From Anaerolineae bacterium (GTDB lineage Bacteria > Chloroflexota > Anaerolineae > UBA4142), in assembly GCA_026417715.1 (NCBI GenBank), contig JAOACU010000011.1, forward strand, positions 1 to 20,840: a stretch of DNA of 20,840 bases, written 5' to 3'. Position numbers and translations under genes: made by a program. Positions 1 through 6,904 of the stretch are shown here, in pieces. How positions within the stretch are numbered: position 1 is the first letter of the stretch; the number at the start of each line of letters is the position of its first letter. The notes under the pieces were generated by a model that made no database searches, was not told the origin of the DNA, and was given only the letters and a program-made list of their open reading frames with translations.

Positions 1-1
1 A

Positions 2-505
2 CTGGGAAAAATCGAATTGGGTGGATGGAATCAGTTGTATGCGTTCCGCAATCCGCCACCTGAATTCTTGGAAAAAGAAATCGCGCCGTTCGCCGATTGG
101 CTGATTTGGCACTTGCTCATCTCACCGAAACTCGAATTGATGGAAGCAAGTGCAACGCCGTTGGGCAAGGACGCGTATCGGATTCGACTTGTGGTGCAGA
201 ACACGGGTTGGCTGCCGACCTATGTGACGAAACTCGCGCAGAAGAACAAACTGGTGCGTGGCATCGTTTGCGAAATCGAATTGCCGAAAGGTGCGACGTT
301 GGAAACGGGCAAATTGCGCGAAGAGTTTGGACAACTGGAAGGACGCGCGTACAAGCCCGCCGCGCCTGTCGGTTGGAGTTTCAACGATCAAACCGAAGAG
401 CGACTCAAAGTCGAGTGGGTCGTGCGCGCACCGAAAGGCGGTGTCGTGAAGGTGACTGCGCGGCACGAGCGCGCGGGTGTGGTGCGCGCAAAAGTCAAAT
501 TGTGA
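2..505 (+). CDS. M14-family zinc carboxypeptidase, C-terminal part (5' end outside window)
   Basis: The reading frame is open from the first bases of the window and ends in TGA, so this is the 3' end of a longer gene. The visible protein starts LGKIELGGWNQLYAFRNPPP, which resembles the end of the catalytic domain of M14 metallocarboxypeptidases. It continues into a beta-rich tail (RIRLVVQNTGWLPTYVT and onward) of the sort that follows the peptidase domain in bacterial M14 proteins. The zinc-binding HxxE and distal His residues would lie upstream of the window and cannot be checked. A TTG at 17 could be read as a start, but the continuous upstream frame and the family resemblance argue for a partial gene. 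The family hydrolyses C-terminal amino acids from peptides, usually outside the cytoplasm. The call rests on remembered family patterns and is moderately sure. Confidence 0.6.
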   Translation: MGKIELGGWNQLYAFRNPPPEFLEKEIAPFADWLIWHLLISPKLELMEASATPLGKDAYRIRLVVQNTGWLPTYVTKLAQKNKLVRGIVCEIELPKGATLETGKLREEFGQLEGRAYKPAAPVGWSFNDQTEERLKVEWVVRAPKGGVVKVTARHERAGVVRAKVKL

Positions 506-535
506 AAACGTGCCAAAGATCCAAATTTTCCAGCA

Positions 536-563
536 TTGACACACGTTGTCAACATGGTATAAT
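536..563 (+). promoter_or_regulatory. Consensus sigma-70 promoter with overlapping inverted repeat
   Basis: A perfect -35 TTGACA (536-541) and a perfect -10 TATAAT (558-563) are separated by 16 bp. The -35 hexamer is also the left arm of an inverted repeat, TTGACA-CACGT-TGTCAA (536-552). This is a plausible operator for autoregulation by the zinc-finger antitoxin encoded downstream. The likely transcription start is near 570, about 18 bp before the ATG of the toxin remnant. Confidence 0.7.
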
Positions 564-587
564 CGAGCGCAGAGTCACGCAATCACA

Positions 588-750
588 ATGACCGACGATA
601 AAACAATTTCGCACATACGCGCACTGTGAAAAGGGACGCTCGCTTCATATCGTCTGCACGACCGCGGCACCCGTGCTGGTCGTTATCACGGTCTATGAGC
701 CGCGCCCTCCGAAATGGGTTACACCGACTCAAAGGAGAACGAGCAAATGA
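588..750 (+). pseudogene. Internally deleted DUF4258-type toxin remnant
   Basis: An ATG at 588 opens a 13-codon frame (MTDDKTISHIRAL) that stops at TGA 627-629. The +1-shifted frame across the same point reads CEKGRSLHIVC and later VITVYEPRPPKW, ending at TGA 748-750. This matches the usual two ends of a DUF4258 protein: a short N-terminal helix of the IRxLV type, and a C-terminal GRxLHVV...VITVYxPxPxKW strand region. The central part, which usually carries a conserved His, is absent, and the two ends are out of frame. The final TGA overlaps the ATG of the next gene (ATGA at 747-750), the coupling expected of a toxin-antitoxin operon. The original product was probably the toxin partner of the YgiT-like protein. 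Deletion plus frameshift should make it inactive. The family call is from memory of the motif. Confidence 0.6.
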
Positions 751-983
751 AATGCACGATTCGTGATTGTACAGGAGAATACGAAACACGATACATTGTT
801 CACACAGTTCGCCACAAAGGCAAGGTGATTGTCATTGATAACGTGCCTGCAGAGGTGTGCGATGTATGCGGAGATGTTTTGTTGTTACCTATAACTGTGT
901 GCGCGCTCGAGCGAATTCTAACGCGACGCAAGCGTGCGGTTCGTACTGCGCCTGTGTATGAGTACGAACGCGTCGTCGCGTGA
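747..983 (+). CDS. YgiT-type (MqsA N-terminal-like) zinc-finger antitoxin
   Basis: A 78-residue protein. ATG 747 is chosen because AAAGGAG lies 10 bases upstream and the preceding toxin frame ends in an ATGA overlap; a longer in-frame start at 714 has no ribosome site. Residues 3 and 8 are Cys in a C-x4-C pair (family proteins usually have CxxC here), followed by the second knuckle CDVCGD near residue 40. This is the four-cysteine zinc ribbon of YgiT/MqsA N-terminal domains. The tail contains ILTRRKRAV and lacks the helix-turn-helix of full MqsA, which suits the short partners of DUF4258 toxins. It would neutralise the toxin and may repress the promoter at 536-563. As the toxin is broken, it is probably an orphan antitoxin. 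Confidence 0.75.
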   Translation: MKCTIRDCTGEYETRYIVHTVRHKGKVIVIDNVPAEVCDVCGDVLLLPITVCALERILTRRKRAVRTAPVYEYERVVA

Positions 984-998
984 TTGGTGAAATTACAG

Positions 999-1032
999 AC
1001 CCGTCAGGTCGCGCCAAACCTGACGGGTTTTT
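999..1032 (+). terminator. Rho-independent terminator
   Basis: A perfect 11-bp stem ACCCGTCAGGT (999-1009) / ACCTGACGGGT (1018-1028) with an 8-nt loop is followed by a T run (1028-1032). It sits 15 bp after the antitoxin stop and ends the toxin-antitoxin transcript. Confidence 0.85.
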
Positions 1033-1086
1033 GCACAGCGTTGGCAAATCACCCTGTTGGATTTCATTTCATTCGAGTTCGACAAA

Positions 1087-2253
1087 ATGGAAACCTCAAT
1101 TGCAAAATCCCAATCGCGTTTCGTGTGGCTCGTTGCATACGCGATTGTATTCGTTTCGTTTTTCGATAATCACTCGCTCTTGCCAATCATTGCGCCGTAC
1201 GCGCAATCGTTAGGCGCATCCGTCGCGCTCGTTGGGTTGATCGTTGGCGCGTACTCGGCGGTGAATTTGCTCGGCAATCTGGGCGCGGGCTATTGGATGG
1301 ATCGGATCGGACGCAAGTTGCCGCTCGTCGCGGGCTTGGTGATTGTCGGTAGCGCGCTTGCGCTGTATCCGTTCGCCACCGATCCGTACGCGCTCTTGGG
1401 CTTGCGCGTGGTGCACGGATTCGGCGCGGCGTTGGTGTCGCCGGCGTCGTTAGCGTACATCGGCGATACTGCGTTACCTAAGACGCGCGGGCGCGCGATG
1501 GCGTTCTACGGCGCCGCCATCGGCTTGACGGTGTTGATTGGTCCACCGCTGGCAGGCGTGCTGCGCGATCGCTTGGGCTATGCCTACATCTTTGCGATGC
1601 TGTCCGCACTGATGTTTCTCGTTGTCGTTCCCGCGTTCATCTTCATCGGTGAGAGTTTGACGCGCACTGAACGCGCGCGCGTGAATCCTCTACACTTGCT
1701 AAAGAATCGGCGGCTCAGTTTGGCATACACCTCCGCGTTCTGTCTGATGGTCTCGTTGGGTGGGCTGATCGTTTTTCTGCCGCTCACAGGGCAAGCGTTG
1801 GGATTGCCTTCTGCGCGCGTAGGAATGCTGTTTGCAAGTTTCGCGCTCGCGGCGATTCTCGTTCAGATGTTACCGTTCGGACGAGTCTCGGATCGCTGGG
1901 GGCGCGAACGCGCGATGATGCTTGGACTCGCGCTGATCGCGCTCGGTTTGTTCGCGCTCGCGCTGATGCAACAGTGGGAAACGTTGCTACTCGCGATGTT
2001 TGTGTATGGCGTTGGCTTTGGCTTTTTGTTTCCGGCGATGACCGCGTTGCTAGCGGATGAGACGACGCCACAAACGCGTGGCACCGCATCGGGAATTTTT
2101 ACGGCAGTGTATTCGTTGGGCGTGACTGTGGGAACGAGCGCGGCAGGCGCGTTGGTGTGGTTGCAACAAAACGCGCAGATTCATCCGTTCCACGTTGCCG
2201 CGCTAATCGTGGTGTGTGGCTGGATGTGGGTGGCAGTGAACGCACGGCGCTAA
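1087..2253 (+). CDS. Major facilitator superfamily transporter (DHA1-like)
   Basis: A 388-residue integral membrane protein with about 12 hydrophobic segments. The loop after the second helix reads GYWMDRIGRKLPL, the MFS motif A (G-x-x-x-D-R-x-G-R-K/R). The second half carries a related FGRVSDRWGRERAM loop, as expected from the 6+6 duplication. Proton-coupled export of small molecules or drugs is the usual role of this group; the substrate cannot be read from sequence. ATG 1087 is preferred over a TTG at 1057 because it puts a normal short cytosolic leader (METSIAKSQSR) before helix 1. Neither start has a clear ribosome site. The gene stands alone between the terminator at 1032 and an octamer repeat. 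Confidence 0.85.
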   Translation: METSIAKSQSRFVWLVAYAIVFVSFFDNHSLLPIIAPYAQSLGASVALVGLIVGAYSAVNLLGNLGAGYWMDRIGRKLPLVAGLVIVGSALALYPFATDPYALLGLRVVHGFGAALVSPASLAYIGDTALPKTRGRAMAFYGAAIGLTVLIGPPLAGVLRDRLGYAYIFAMLSALMFLVVVPAFIFIGESLTRTERARVNPLHLLKNRRLSLAYTSAFCLMVSLGGLIVFLPLTGQALGLPSARVGMLFASFALAAILVQMLPFGRVSDRWGRERAMMLGLALIALGLFALALMQQWETLLLAMFVYGVGFGFLFPAMTALLADETTPQTRGTASGIFTAVYSLGVTVGTSAAGALVWLQQNAQIHPFHVAALIVVCGWMWVAVNARR

Positions 2254-2290
2254 TACCGCTTGACACGCATCCCTATCCGCCATACAATCC

Positions 2291-2354
2291 AATCGCCCAA
2301 TCACCTAATCACCCAATTACCCAATCACCCAATCACCCAATCACCCAATCACAC
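2291..2354 (+). repeat. Octamer tandem array, unit AATCACCC (8 copies)
   Basis: Eight contiguous 8-bp units, mostly AATCACCC with single-base variants (AATCGCCC, AATCACCT, AATTACCC, AATCACAC). The array fills most of the gap between the MFS stop and the next gene and ends right where that gene's ribosome site (GGCGGAGG, 2355-2362) begins. It is the only 8-bp array seen; the others have units near 7 bp. Confidence 0.9.
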
Positions 2355-2367
2355 GGCGGAGGTTGCG

Positions 2368-3576
2368 ATGCCCCAGTTACCCACACACATTTTTGGAATG
2401 CACGATCCCGGCGCGGAATCATTGTTCACCAGTGCAGGCAAAACCGGCTGGGTGGTCATAAGTGTCCAAGTCAATCCCCCTGATCACAATGGGGATTTCT
2501 CCGCGCTCACCAATGCTGGGCTAGTTCCCATCGTTCGGCTCAACAACGGGTACGGGACCGCCGGCACCGTTCCGCCTTCTGCCCAGTACGACACTTTTGC
2601 TCAACAATGCGCCGCGTTCGTTGCCAACTCGCGCGGCGCGAACATTTGGGTTATCGGGAATGAAACGAACAGTCCTTGGGAACGCCCTGGCAATCTCAAC
2701 GGACAAGGTGGCGAAGTCATCACACCGACGCGTTACGCGCAATGCTTTGCCAAGTGTCGTAGCGCGATCAAAAAACTTGCAGGACGCGCAGACGATTGGG
2801 TGATTCCTGCCGCGCCCGCGCCTTGGAACAATCAAACGACCTACACAGGGAACGCGAGTGGCGATTGGGTCAAATATTTTCAGGACGTTCTGAATCAATG
2901 CATCGCGCTGAACGCCAAACCTGATGCGATCTCGCTGCATACGTACACGCACGGACTCGATCCCAGTTTGGTGAGCATCAATCGTCCGATGGATCCACCG
3001 TTTCAGAATCGGCAATTCGAGTTTCGCGCGTATCGTGATTTCGTTGCGGCGATCCCTGCATCGTTGAAAACACTTCCGATTCTCATCACCGAAACGCAAG
3101 CCCAACCTTGGGAAGATCGCAACGTCGGTTGGATTCGCGCCGCGTTCAAAGAGATTGACGATTGGAACGCGGTGGCGACCAATCAACCGATTCAAGCCTT
3201 AGTGTTGTTTCGTTGGCAACGCCTTCCCGCCGATCCGACGGGTTGGAGTATCTCGAATCGTCCTGCGCTCATTGCCGATTTTCGCGCCGCGCTCCAAAAC
3301 GACTATCGCGTGCGTCTACCGAATCAACCTCCACCTCCACTTGATCCGGTCGCGCAAGCCGCGATTGCCGCTGCGAAGAAATTAACTTGGATGCCGATCA
3401 ACGATCAAGCCGCGCTCTACAAGTTTGCCCAAGCCAACAATCTGGGCTATCCTCAGACCGATGAATTTGAATTCACCTACAACAACGAAACATACGTTGG
3501 TCAGGTGTTCAATCTTGGCATTGTCTATGTCAAAAAAGGGGACTGGGGCAATGTCAAGTGGGTGAAGAAACCGTAA
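2368..3576 (+). CDS. TIM-barrel glycoside-hydrolase-like protein
   Basis: 402 residues. ATG 2368 is chosen because GGCGGAGG lies 5 bases upstream; the longer frame from 2260 merely translates the octamer repeat. Two landmarks of clan GH-A (beta/alpha)8 glycosidases are visible. WVIGNETN (residues 94-101) has the proton-donor Glu99 after Asn98. ILITETQAQPW (238-248) has the candidate nucleophile Glu242 at the end of a strand. SLHTYTH (189-195) fits the histidine-rich strand before the nucleophile. After a proline-rich linker (320-325) comes an ~75-residue domain (LTWMPINDQAALYKFAQ and onward) that I do not recognise; it may be a binding module. No signal peptide or membrane anchor is seen, so an external target would need another export route. 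The substrate and GH family number are unknown. Confidence 0.6.
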   Translation: MPQLPTHIFGMHDPGAESLFTSAGKTGWVVISVQVNPPDHNGDFSALTNAGLVPIVRLNNGYGTAGTVPPSAQYDTFAQQCAAFVANSRGANIWVIGNETNSPWERPGNLNGQGGEVITPTRYAQCFAKCRSAIKKLAGRADDWVIPAAPAPWNNQTTYTGNASGDWVKYFQDVLNQCIALNAKPDAISLHTYTHGLDPSLVSINRPMDPPFQNRQFEFRAYRDFVAAIPASLKTLPILITETQAQPWEDRNVGWIRAAFKEIDDWNAVATNQPIQALVLFRWQRLPADPTGWSISNRPALIADFRAALQNDYRVRLPNQPPPPLDPVAQAAIAAAKKLTWMPINDQAALYKFAQANNLGYPQTDEFEFTYNNETYVGQVFNLGIVYVKKGDWGNVKWVKKP

Positions 3577-3603
3577 TCGAGGATGTACTACGGAGGAGAA
3601 GAA

Positions 3604-3993
3604 TCAGGAGTAGAACTCACAAGAAATTTCGTCACGTAATGGTTCAAAGTGTTTGGTGTTGCGCGTGAGTAATGTCTTTTTATAGACGCGCGCGGTTGCC
3701 GCAATCAGTGCGTCGGGAAGCGAAAGACCTTGATGCCGATATTTGTTATACAATTCACCAGCAACCCGCGCAATGGTTTTAGTCACAGGGATTCGCTTCA
3801 TCATACTCAACAGTGCTTCATAGCGTACTTGCTCGTATGAACTTTTGATGCCTGCCCATAGTTCTGCCTCGGTGATGACCGAGAACCACACGGTAGTAGT
3901 GCCATCAAGTATAGGTTGAACAAAAGGCACAACGACATCCTTGCCGCGAAAGTTATCTACCAGTACGGTTGTATCGAAGAGGTACTCAGGCAT
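3604..3993 (-). CDS. VapC-type PIN-domain ribonuclease toxin
   Basis: 129 residues, normal for VapC. The acidic PIN residues are in place: Asp7 (YLFDTTVLVDN), Glu44 (SVITEAELWAG), Asp94 (LSLPDALIAATA) and Asn112 in LLTRNTKHF at the fourth position. These coordinate Mg2+ or Mn2+ for endonuclease cleavage of RNA, typically tRNA or rRNA. The start codon overlaps the end of the antitoxin gene by 8 bp (ATGCCTGA), so the two are translationally coupled. The gene ends 27 bp from the convergent glycosidase gene with no evident terminator between them. All catalytic residues are present, so the toxin is likely active, in contrast to the DUF4258 remnant. Confidence 0.88.
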   Translation of the reverse strand: MPEYLFDTTVLVDNFRGKDVVVPFVQPILDGTTTVWFSVITEAELWAGIKSSYEQVRYEALLSMMKRIPVTKTIARVAGELYNKYRHQGLSLPDALIAATARVYKKTLLTRNTKHFEPLRDEISCEFYS

Positions 3994-4282
3994 CTTTGTA
4001 TATCTCTTTCAGGCGTTCTTCCCAACTGGCACGAAGGGCGTTCGTCCACTCTACCGCGTCGCCGATGTCCTCACGGTTTGCCCACATCCCAAACGCTTCG
4101 CGCGCAAGTTGGACGCGTTCTGCGCGTGCAGATTTACGGTCACGCGACGCCAATTTGACTTTACGTGGCGTGGACGGCATAATCTTGACACGTACAATCT
4201 GCCGTCTTCGTAATTTAACTTTCTCAATCGGAGTGAGCACGCCCTTGTCATAAATGGCTGTGATTGTTTGACAAGTTGCCAT
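3986..4282 (-). CDS. DUF104 / AF2212-like antitoxin partner of VapC
   Basis: 98 residues. The N-terminal third (ITAIYDKGVLTPIEKVKLR followed by VRVKI) is the beta-barrel signature of the DUF104/AF2212-like antitoxin family, in which a short strand-rich domain is followed by a helical toxin-binding tail. The remaining ~60 residues are charged and helical, ending WEERLKEIYKDA. The ATG at 4282 has GAGGTG 5 bases upstream. It is first in the operon, ahead of vapC and overlapping it by 8 bp, the usual antitoxin-toxin order. It should bind and inhibit VapC and may autoregulate through the promoter at 4304-4332. Confidence 0.8.
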   Translation of the reverse strand: MATCQTITAIYDKGVLTPIEKVKLRRRQIVRVKIMPSTPRKVKLASRDRKSARAERVQLAREAFGMWANREDIGDAVEWTNALRASWEERLKEIYKDA

Positions 4283-4303
4283 TTTTACACCTCGATTGCA
4301 AAT

Positions 4304-4332
4304 ATTCTATCTGATTGGACGTTCGTTGTCAA
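4304..4332 (-). promoter_or_regulatory. Sigma-70-like promoter for the antitoxin-vapC operon
   Basis: On the minus strand, a perfect -35 TTGACA (4332-4327) and a -10 TAGAAT (4309-4304) are spaced by exactly 17 bp. They lie 21 bp upstream of the antitoxin start. The divergent corA starts at 4340, so its 5' region overlaps this promoter. Confidence 0.7.
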
Positions 4333-4339
4333 AGGTCTT

Positions 4340-5287
4340 ATGCCCATCACCCAAATCCATCTGGATACTCAAACTACCACTGCGATTGCGTATGACGCGC
4401 CGCGTCCCCAACCTTCCGATTCTCGTCGAGGTGATTGGGTCTGGCTCGATGTCAATGTCCCTACCGAAGACGATTTGATGTGGCTTGCGCGCACGTACAA
4501 CTTTCATCCACTCGCCATCGAAGATTGTCGCCATTTCAACCAACGTAGCAAAGTGGAAGCGTATCCAGGTTATCTGTTCCTTTCGCTCTCCACGATGTTA
4601 CGTCGCGATGGCGAACTGGTGTCGCGCGAGTTGGAAGTTTTTCTGGGTGCCGATTTTCTGATCACCGTACATCGCGAACCACTCGACGCGTTGGATTATG
4701 CGCGCGCCCATTGGCGCAATCACCAGCGCGCCGATTTTATGCTCTATCTCATCGCTGACCGTATCGCTGATGCATACTTTCCGCTTCTCGACGAGATGGA
4801 AGACGAGATTGACGAACTGGAAGACGCGGTTCTGGAAAATCCGACCCAAGCCACGTTGCACCGCATTTTTGTTTTGAAACAACAACTCGTCGCGCTCCGC
4901 AAAGTCGTCGCACCGATGCGCGAAGTGATGAACGCGCTGGCAAGTACGCGTTATGCGCTGATTGATGAACACACGGCGCTCTACTTTCGCGATGTGTATG
5001 ATCATCTCATCCGTATCTACGATCTCATCGAAACCTCGCGCGACCTCTTGGGCAACGCGCTCGATGCATATCTCTCCACAGTCTCGAATCGTTTGAACGA
5101 GGTGATGAAACGACTCACGCTCATCACGACTATCTTTATGCCCATCTCGTTTCTCGTCGGCTTTGGTGGAATGAACTTTGCACACATTCCTTTCGACGAT
5201 GCGCGCGCGTTTTGGCTAATGATCGCTATGTTGATTATCACTCCGACCTTGATGGCAATCTGGTTTTGGCGCAGCAAGTGGGTATAG
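4340..5287 (+). CDS. corA: CorA-family magnesium/cobalt transporter
   Basis: 315 residues. ATG 4340 is chosen (AAAGG at 4331-4335); an in-frame ATG at 4268 would overlap the start of the divergent antitoxin gene and its promoter. The long N-terminal domain is acidic and alpha/beta. The stalk helix holds many charged residues (DEMEDEIDELEDAVL). The signature GMN motif is at residues 277-279 in GFGGMNFA, between the two C-terminal membrane helices. The last helix ends in FWRSKWV, the short basic cytosolic tail of the family. CorA forms a pentameric divalent-cation channel, mainly for Mg2+. It is followed by a heptamer repeat array rather than a terminator. Confidence 0.93.
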   Translation: MPITQIHLDTQTTTAIAYDAPRPQPSDSRRGDWVWLDVNVPTEDDLMWLARTYNFHPLAIEDCRHFNQRSKVEAYPGYLFLSLSTMLRRDGELVSRELEVFLGADFLITVHREPLDALDYARAHWRNHQRADFMLYLIADRIADAYFPLLDEMEDEIDELEDAVLENPTQATLHRIFVLKQQLVALRKVVAPMREVMNALASTRYALIDEHTALYFRDVYDHLIRIYDLIETSRDLLGNALDAYLSTVSNRLNEVMKRLTLITTIFMPISFLVGFGGMNFAHIPFDDARAFWLMIAMLIITPTLMAIWFWRSKWV

Positions 5288-5306
5288 AGAAACGCAAAAC
5301 ACCAAG

Positions 5307-5355
5307 ACGTAAAACGTGATACGTGATACGTGATACGTAATACGCAATACGAGGA
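5307..5355 (+). repeat. Heptamer tandem array, unit ACGTGAT (7 copies)
   Basis: Seven contiguous 7-bp units, in order ACGTAAA, ACGTGAT (three times), ACGTAAT, ACGCAAT and ACGAGGA. The last, degenerate unit supplies the GAGGA ribosome site of the downstream gene. The same family recurs at the other end of that gene (6818-6873), with the variants in reverse order. Confidence 0.92.
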
Positions 5356-5359
5356 TACA

Positions 5360-6856
5360 ATGTGGGAAAAATTCTTCACTGCAACTTCGATTGACCACGC
5401 ACTTGATTTGCTCGCGCAGTACGGCAGTGACGCACGTCTCATCAATGGCGGCACTGATTTGATGGTGGAGATTGAACGCAAGGTGCGTACGCCGCGCGTC
5501 GTGATTGATGTGAGTCGTGTGCCGGGCTTGGATGAGATTCGCTTGGACGATGGCGTATTTCATCTGGGCGCAAGCGTCACACACAACCAAGTCGTTGGCG
5601 ACGCGCGACTGGTTGCACGCGCGTATCCGCTTGCGCGCGCGTGTTGGCACGTCGGCGCGCCGCAGATTCGTAATCGCGGTACTGTCGCGGGCAACATCGT
5701 CACGGCATCGCCGGCAAACGATACGCTTCCGCCGCTCTGGGCAATGGGCGCATGGGTAACGTTGCAAAGCCAAGCGCGTGGCAAACGCGAAATCGCGCTA
5801 GAAGAATTCGTGCGCGGCGTGCGCAAGACTGCCCTCGAACCCGACGAAATGCTCACCGAAATTTCTTTCCCCGCGCTGAAAGAGAACGAGTGCGGCACAT
5901 TCCTCAAACTCGGCTTGCGTCGTGCTCAAGCCATTTCTGTCGTGAACGTGGCAGTGGTGCTGGGATTTGAATCGCCGGCGGTCGGCGGTCGGCGGTCAGC
6001 AGTCGAGTCGGCTTGGATCACTCTCGGCTCTGTCGCACCCACGATTGTCGTTGCGCGCGAAGCACAACAATTCCTCATCGGCAAAACGCTCGACGACGAA
6101 ACGATTGTGCGCGCGGCAGAATTGGCGATGCATGCCGCGCGCCCGATTGACGACATTCGCGGTCCTGCCGATTATCGGCGTGAGATGGTACGCGTACTCG
6201 TTGCGCGCGCGTTGCGCCAACTGGGCGACGGCACCGAGCGCGACGTTTTTCCAGCCAAGCCGGTGATGTTGTGGGGCAAAACGGATGGCAAGTTCAGAGT
6301 TCGGAGTTCGGAGTTCGGAATTCAGAGTTCGGAGTTCCGTCAGTGGTCGGCGGTCGGTGGTCAGCCGTCGGATGTTATCGAGACAGTGGTGAACGGAAAA
6401 CGATACACGGTGCGCGGCGCAAGCGACAAATCGTTGTTGCGGATGTTGCGCGAGGACATTGGGTTACAGGGAACGAAGGAAGGTTGCACGGAAGGCGAAT
6501 GTGGCGCGTGTACCGTGTTCCTCGATGGAATCGCCGTGATGAGTTGCTTGGTACCCGCACCACGCGCACACGGCGCGGAAATCGTCACCATCGAGGGCTT
6601 GGTGCGTGACGATGAATTGCACCCCGTTCAGCGCGCGTTCATCGAGACCGGCGCTGTGCAGTGTGGATATTGCACACCGGGCTTTGTGATGAGCGGCGTC
6701 TCCCTCCTCGATGAAAAACCTCGACCGACGCGCGAAGAAATCAAACACGCGCTCACTGGCAATCTGTGTCGGTGTACGGGATACTATAAGATTGTTGAAG
6801 CGATTGAACGAGCAAGCGCAATACGCAATACGCAATACGTAATACGTAATACGTGA
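5360..6856 (+). CDS. Molybdenum-hydroxylase FAD subunit fused to [2Fe-2S] subunit (CoxM-CoxS type)
   Basis: 498 residues, with ATG 5360 after GAGGA. Residues 1-300 are a CoxM/XdhB-type FAD domain: INGGTDLMVE near 33, then RNRGTVAGNIVTASPANDTLP near 110 for FAD contacts. Residues ~338-485 are a CoxS/XdhC-type ferredoxin: GCTEGECGACTVFLDG near 375 for the plant-type cluster, and QCGYCTPG plus LCRCTGYY (near 434 and 470) for the second. The order FAD then FeS is the reverse of bacterial XdhA. Electrons from a molybdopterin subunit would pass through both clusters to FAD, but no such subunit is in the window. The linker (311-338) and a loop (207-216) are encoded by heptamer repeats, and the last residues plus the TGA stop lie inside another array. 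Substrate unknown. Confidence 0.85.
   Translation: MWEKFFTATSIDHALDLLAQYGSDARLINGGTDLMVEIERKVRTPRVVIDVSRVPGLDEIRLDDGVFHLGASVTHNQVVGDARLVARAYPLARACWHVGAPQIRNRGTVAGNIVTASPANDTLPPLWAMGAWVTLQSQARGKREIALEEFVRGVRKTALEPDEMLTEISFPALKENECGTFLKLGLRRAQAISVVNVAVVLGFESPAVGGRRSAVESAWITLGSVAPTIVVAREAQQFLIGKTLDDETIVRAAELAMHAARPIDDIRGPADYRREMVRVLVARALRQLGDGTERDVFPAKPVMLWGKTDGKFRVRSSEFGIQSSEFRQWSAVGGQPSDVIETVVNGKRYTVRGASDKSLLRMLREDIGLQGTKEGCTEGECGACTVFLDGIAVMSCLVPAPRAHGAEIVTIEGLVRDDELHPVQRAFIETGAVQCGYCTPGFVMSGVSLLDEKPRPTREEIKHALTGNLCRCTGYYKIVEAIERASAIRNTQYVIRNT
5980..6007 (+). repeat. Intragenic heptamer array, unit GGTCGGC (about 4 copies)
   Basis: Units GGTCGGC, GGTCGGC, GGTCAGC and AGTCGAG lie in frame inside the FAD domain and encode AVGGRRSAVES. 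Three heptamers equal seven codons, so such an insertion can keep the frame. The same family appears at 6345-6372. Confidence 0.8.
6291..6372 (+). repeat. Intragenic heptamer arrays in the domain linker: AGTTCGG (7 copies) then GGTCGGC (4 copies)
   Basis: Seven units of AGTTCGG type occupy 6291-6339. Five bases follow, then four units of GGTCGGC type (6345-6372). Together they encode the whole linker (about residues 311-338) between the FAD domain and the ferredoxin domain. The linker is not conserved-looking protein: it translates as SSEFG-like and VGGQ-like repeats. Confidence 0.9.
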
Positions 6857-6873
6857 TACGTGATGCGTGATGC
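6818..6873 (+). repeat. Heptamer tandem array, unit GCAATAC/GTGATAC (8 copies), containing a stop codon
   Basis: Units in order: GCAATAC three times, GTAATAC twice, GTGATAC, then GTGATGC twice. The TGA stop of the coxM-coxS fusion (6854-6856) lies inside the GTGATAC unit, so the last ~13 residues of the protein are array-encoded. It is the same family as 5307-5355, with the variant order mirrored. Confidence 0.92.
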
Positions 6874-6904
6874 GTAACAACTAACACGAAAAAGGAGAGT
6901 GATA

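Noticed and set aside
2260..2367. Longer N-terminus for the glycosidase-like protein
   Set aside because: It would only translate the AATCACCC repeat; the GGCGGAGG site favours ATG 2368.
3577..3603. Terminator between the glycosidase and vapC genes
   Set aside because: No stem or T run is visible in the 27-bp gap.
5307..6873. CRISPR array
   Set aside because: The repeats are contiguous 7-mers without spacers, and no cas genes are present.
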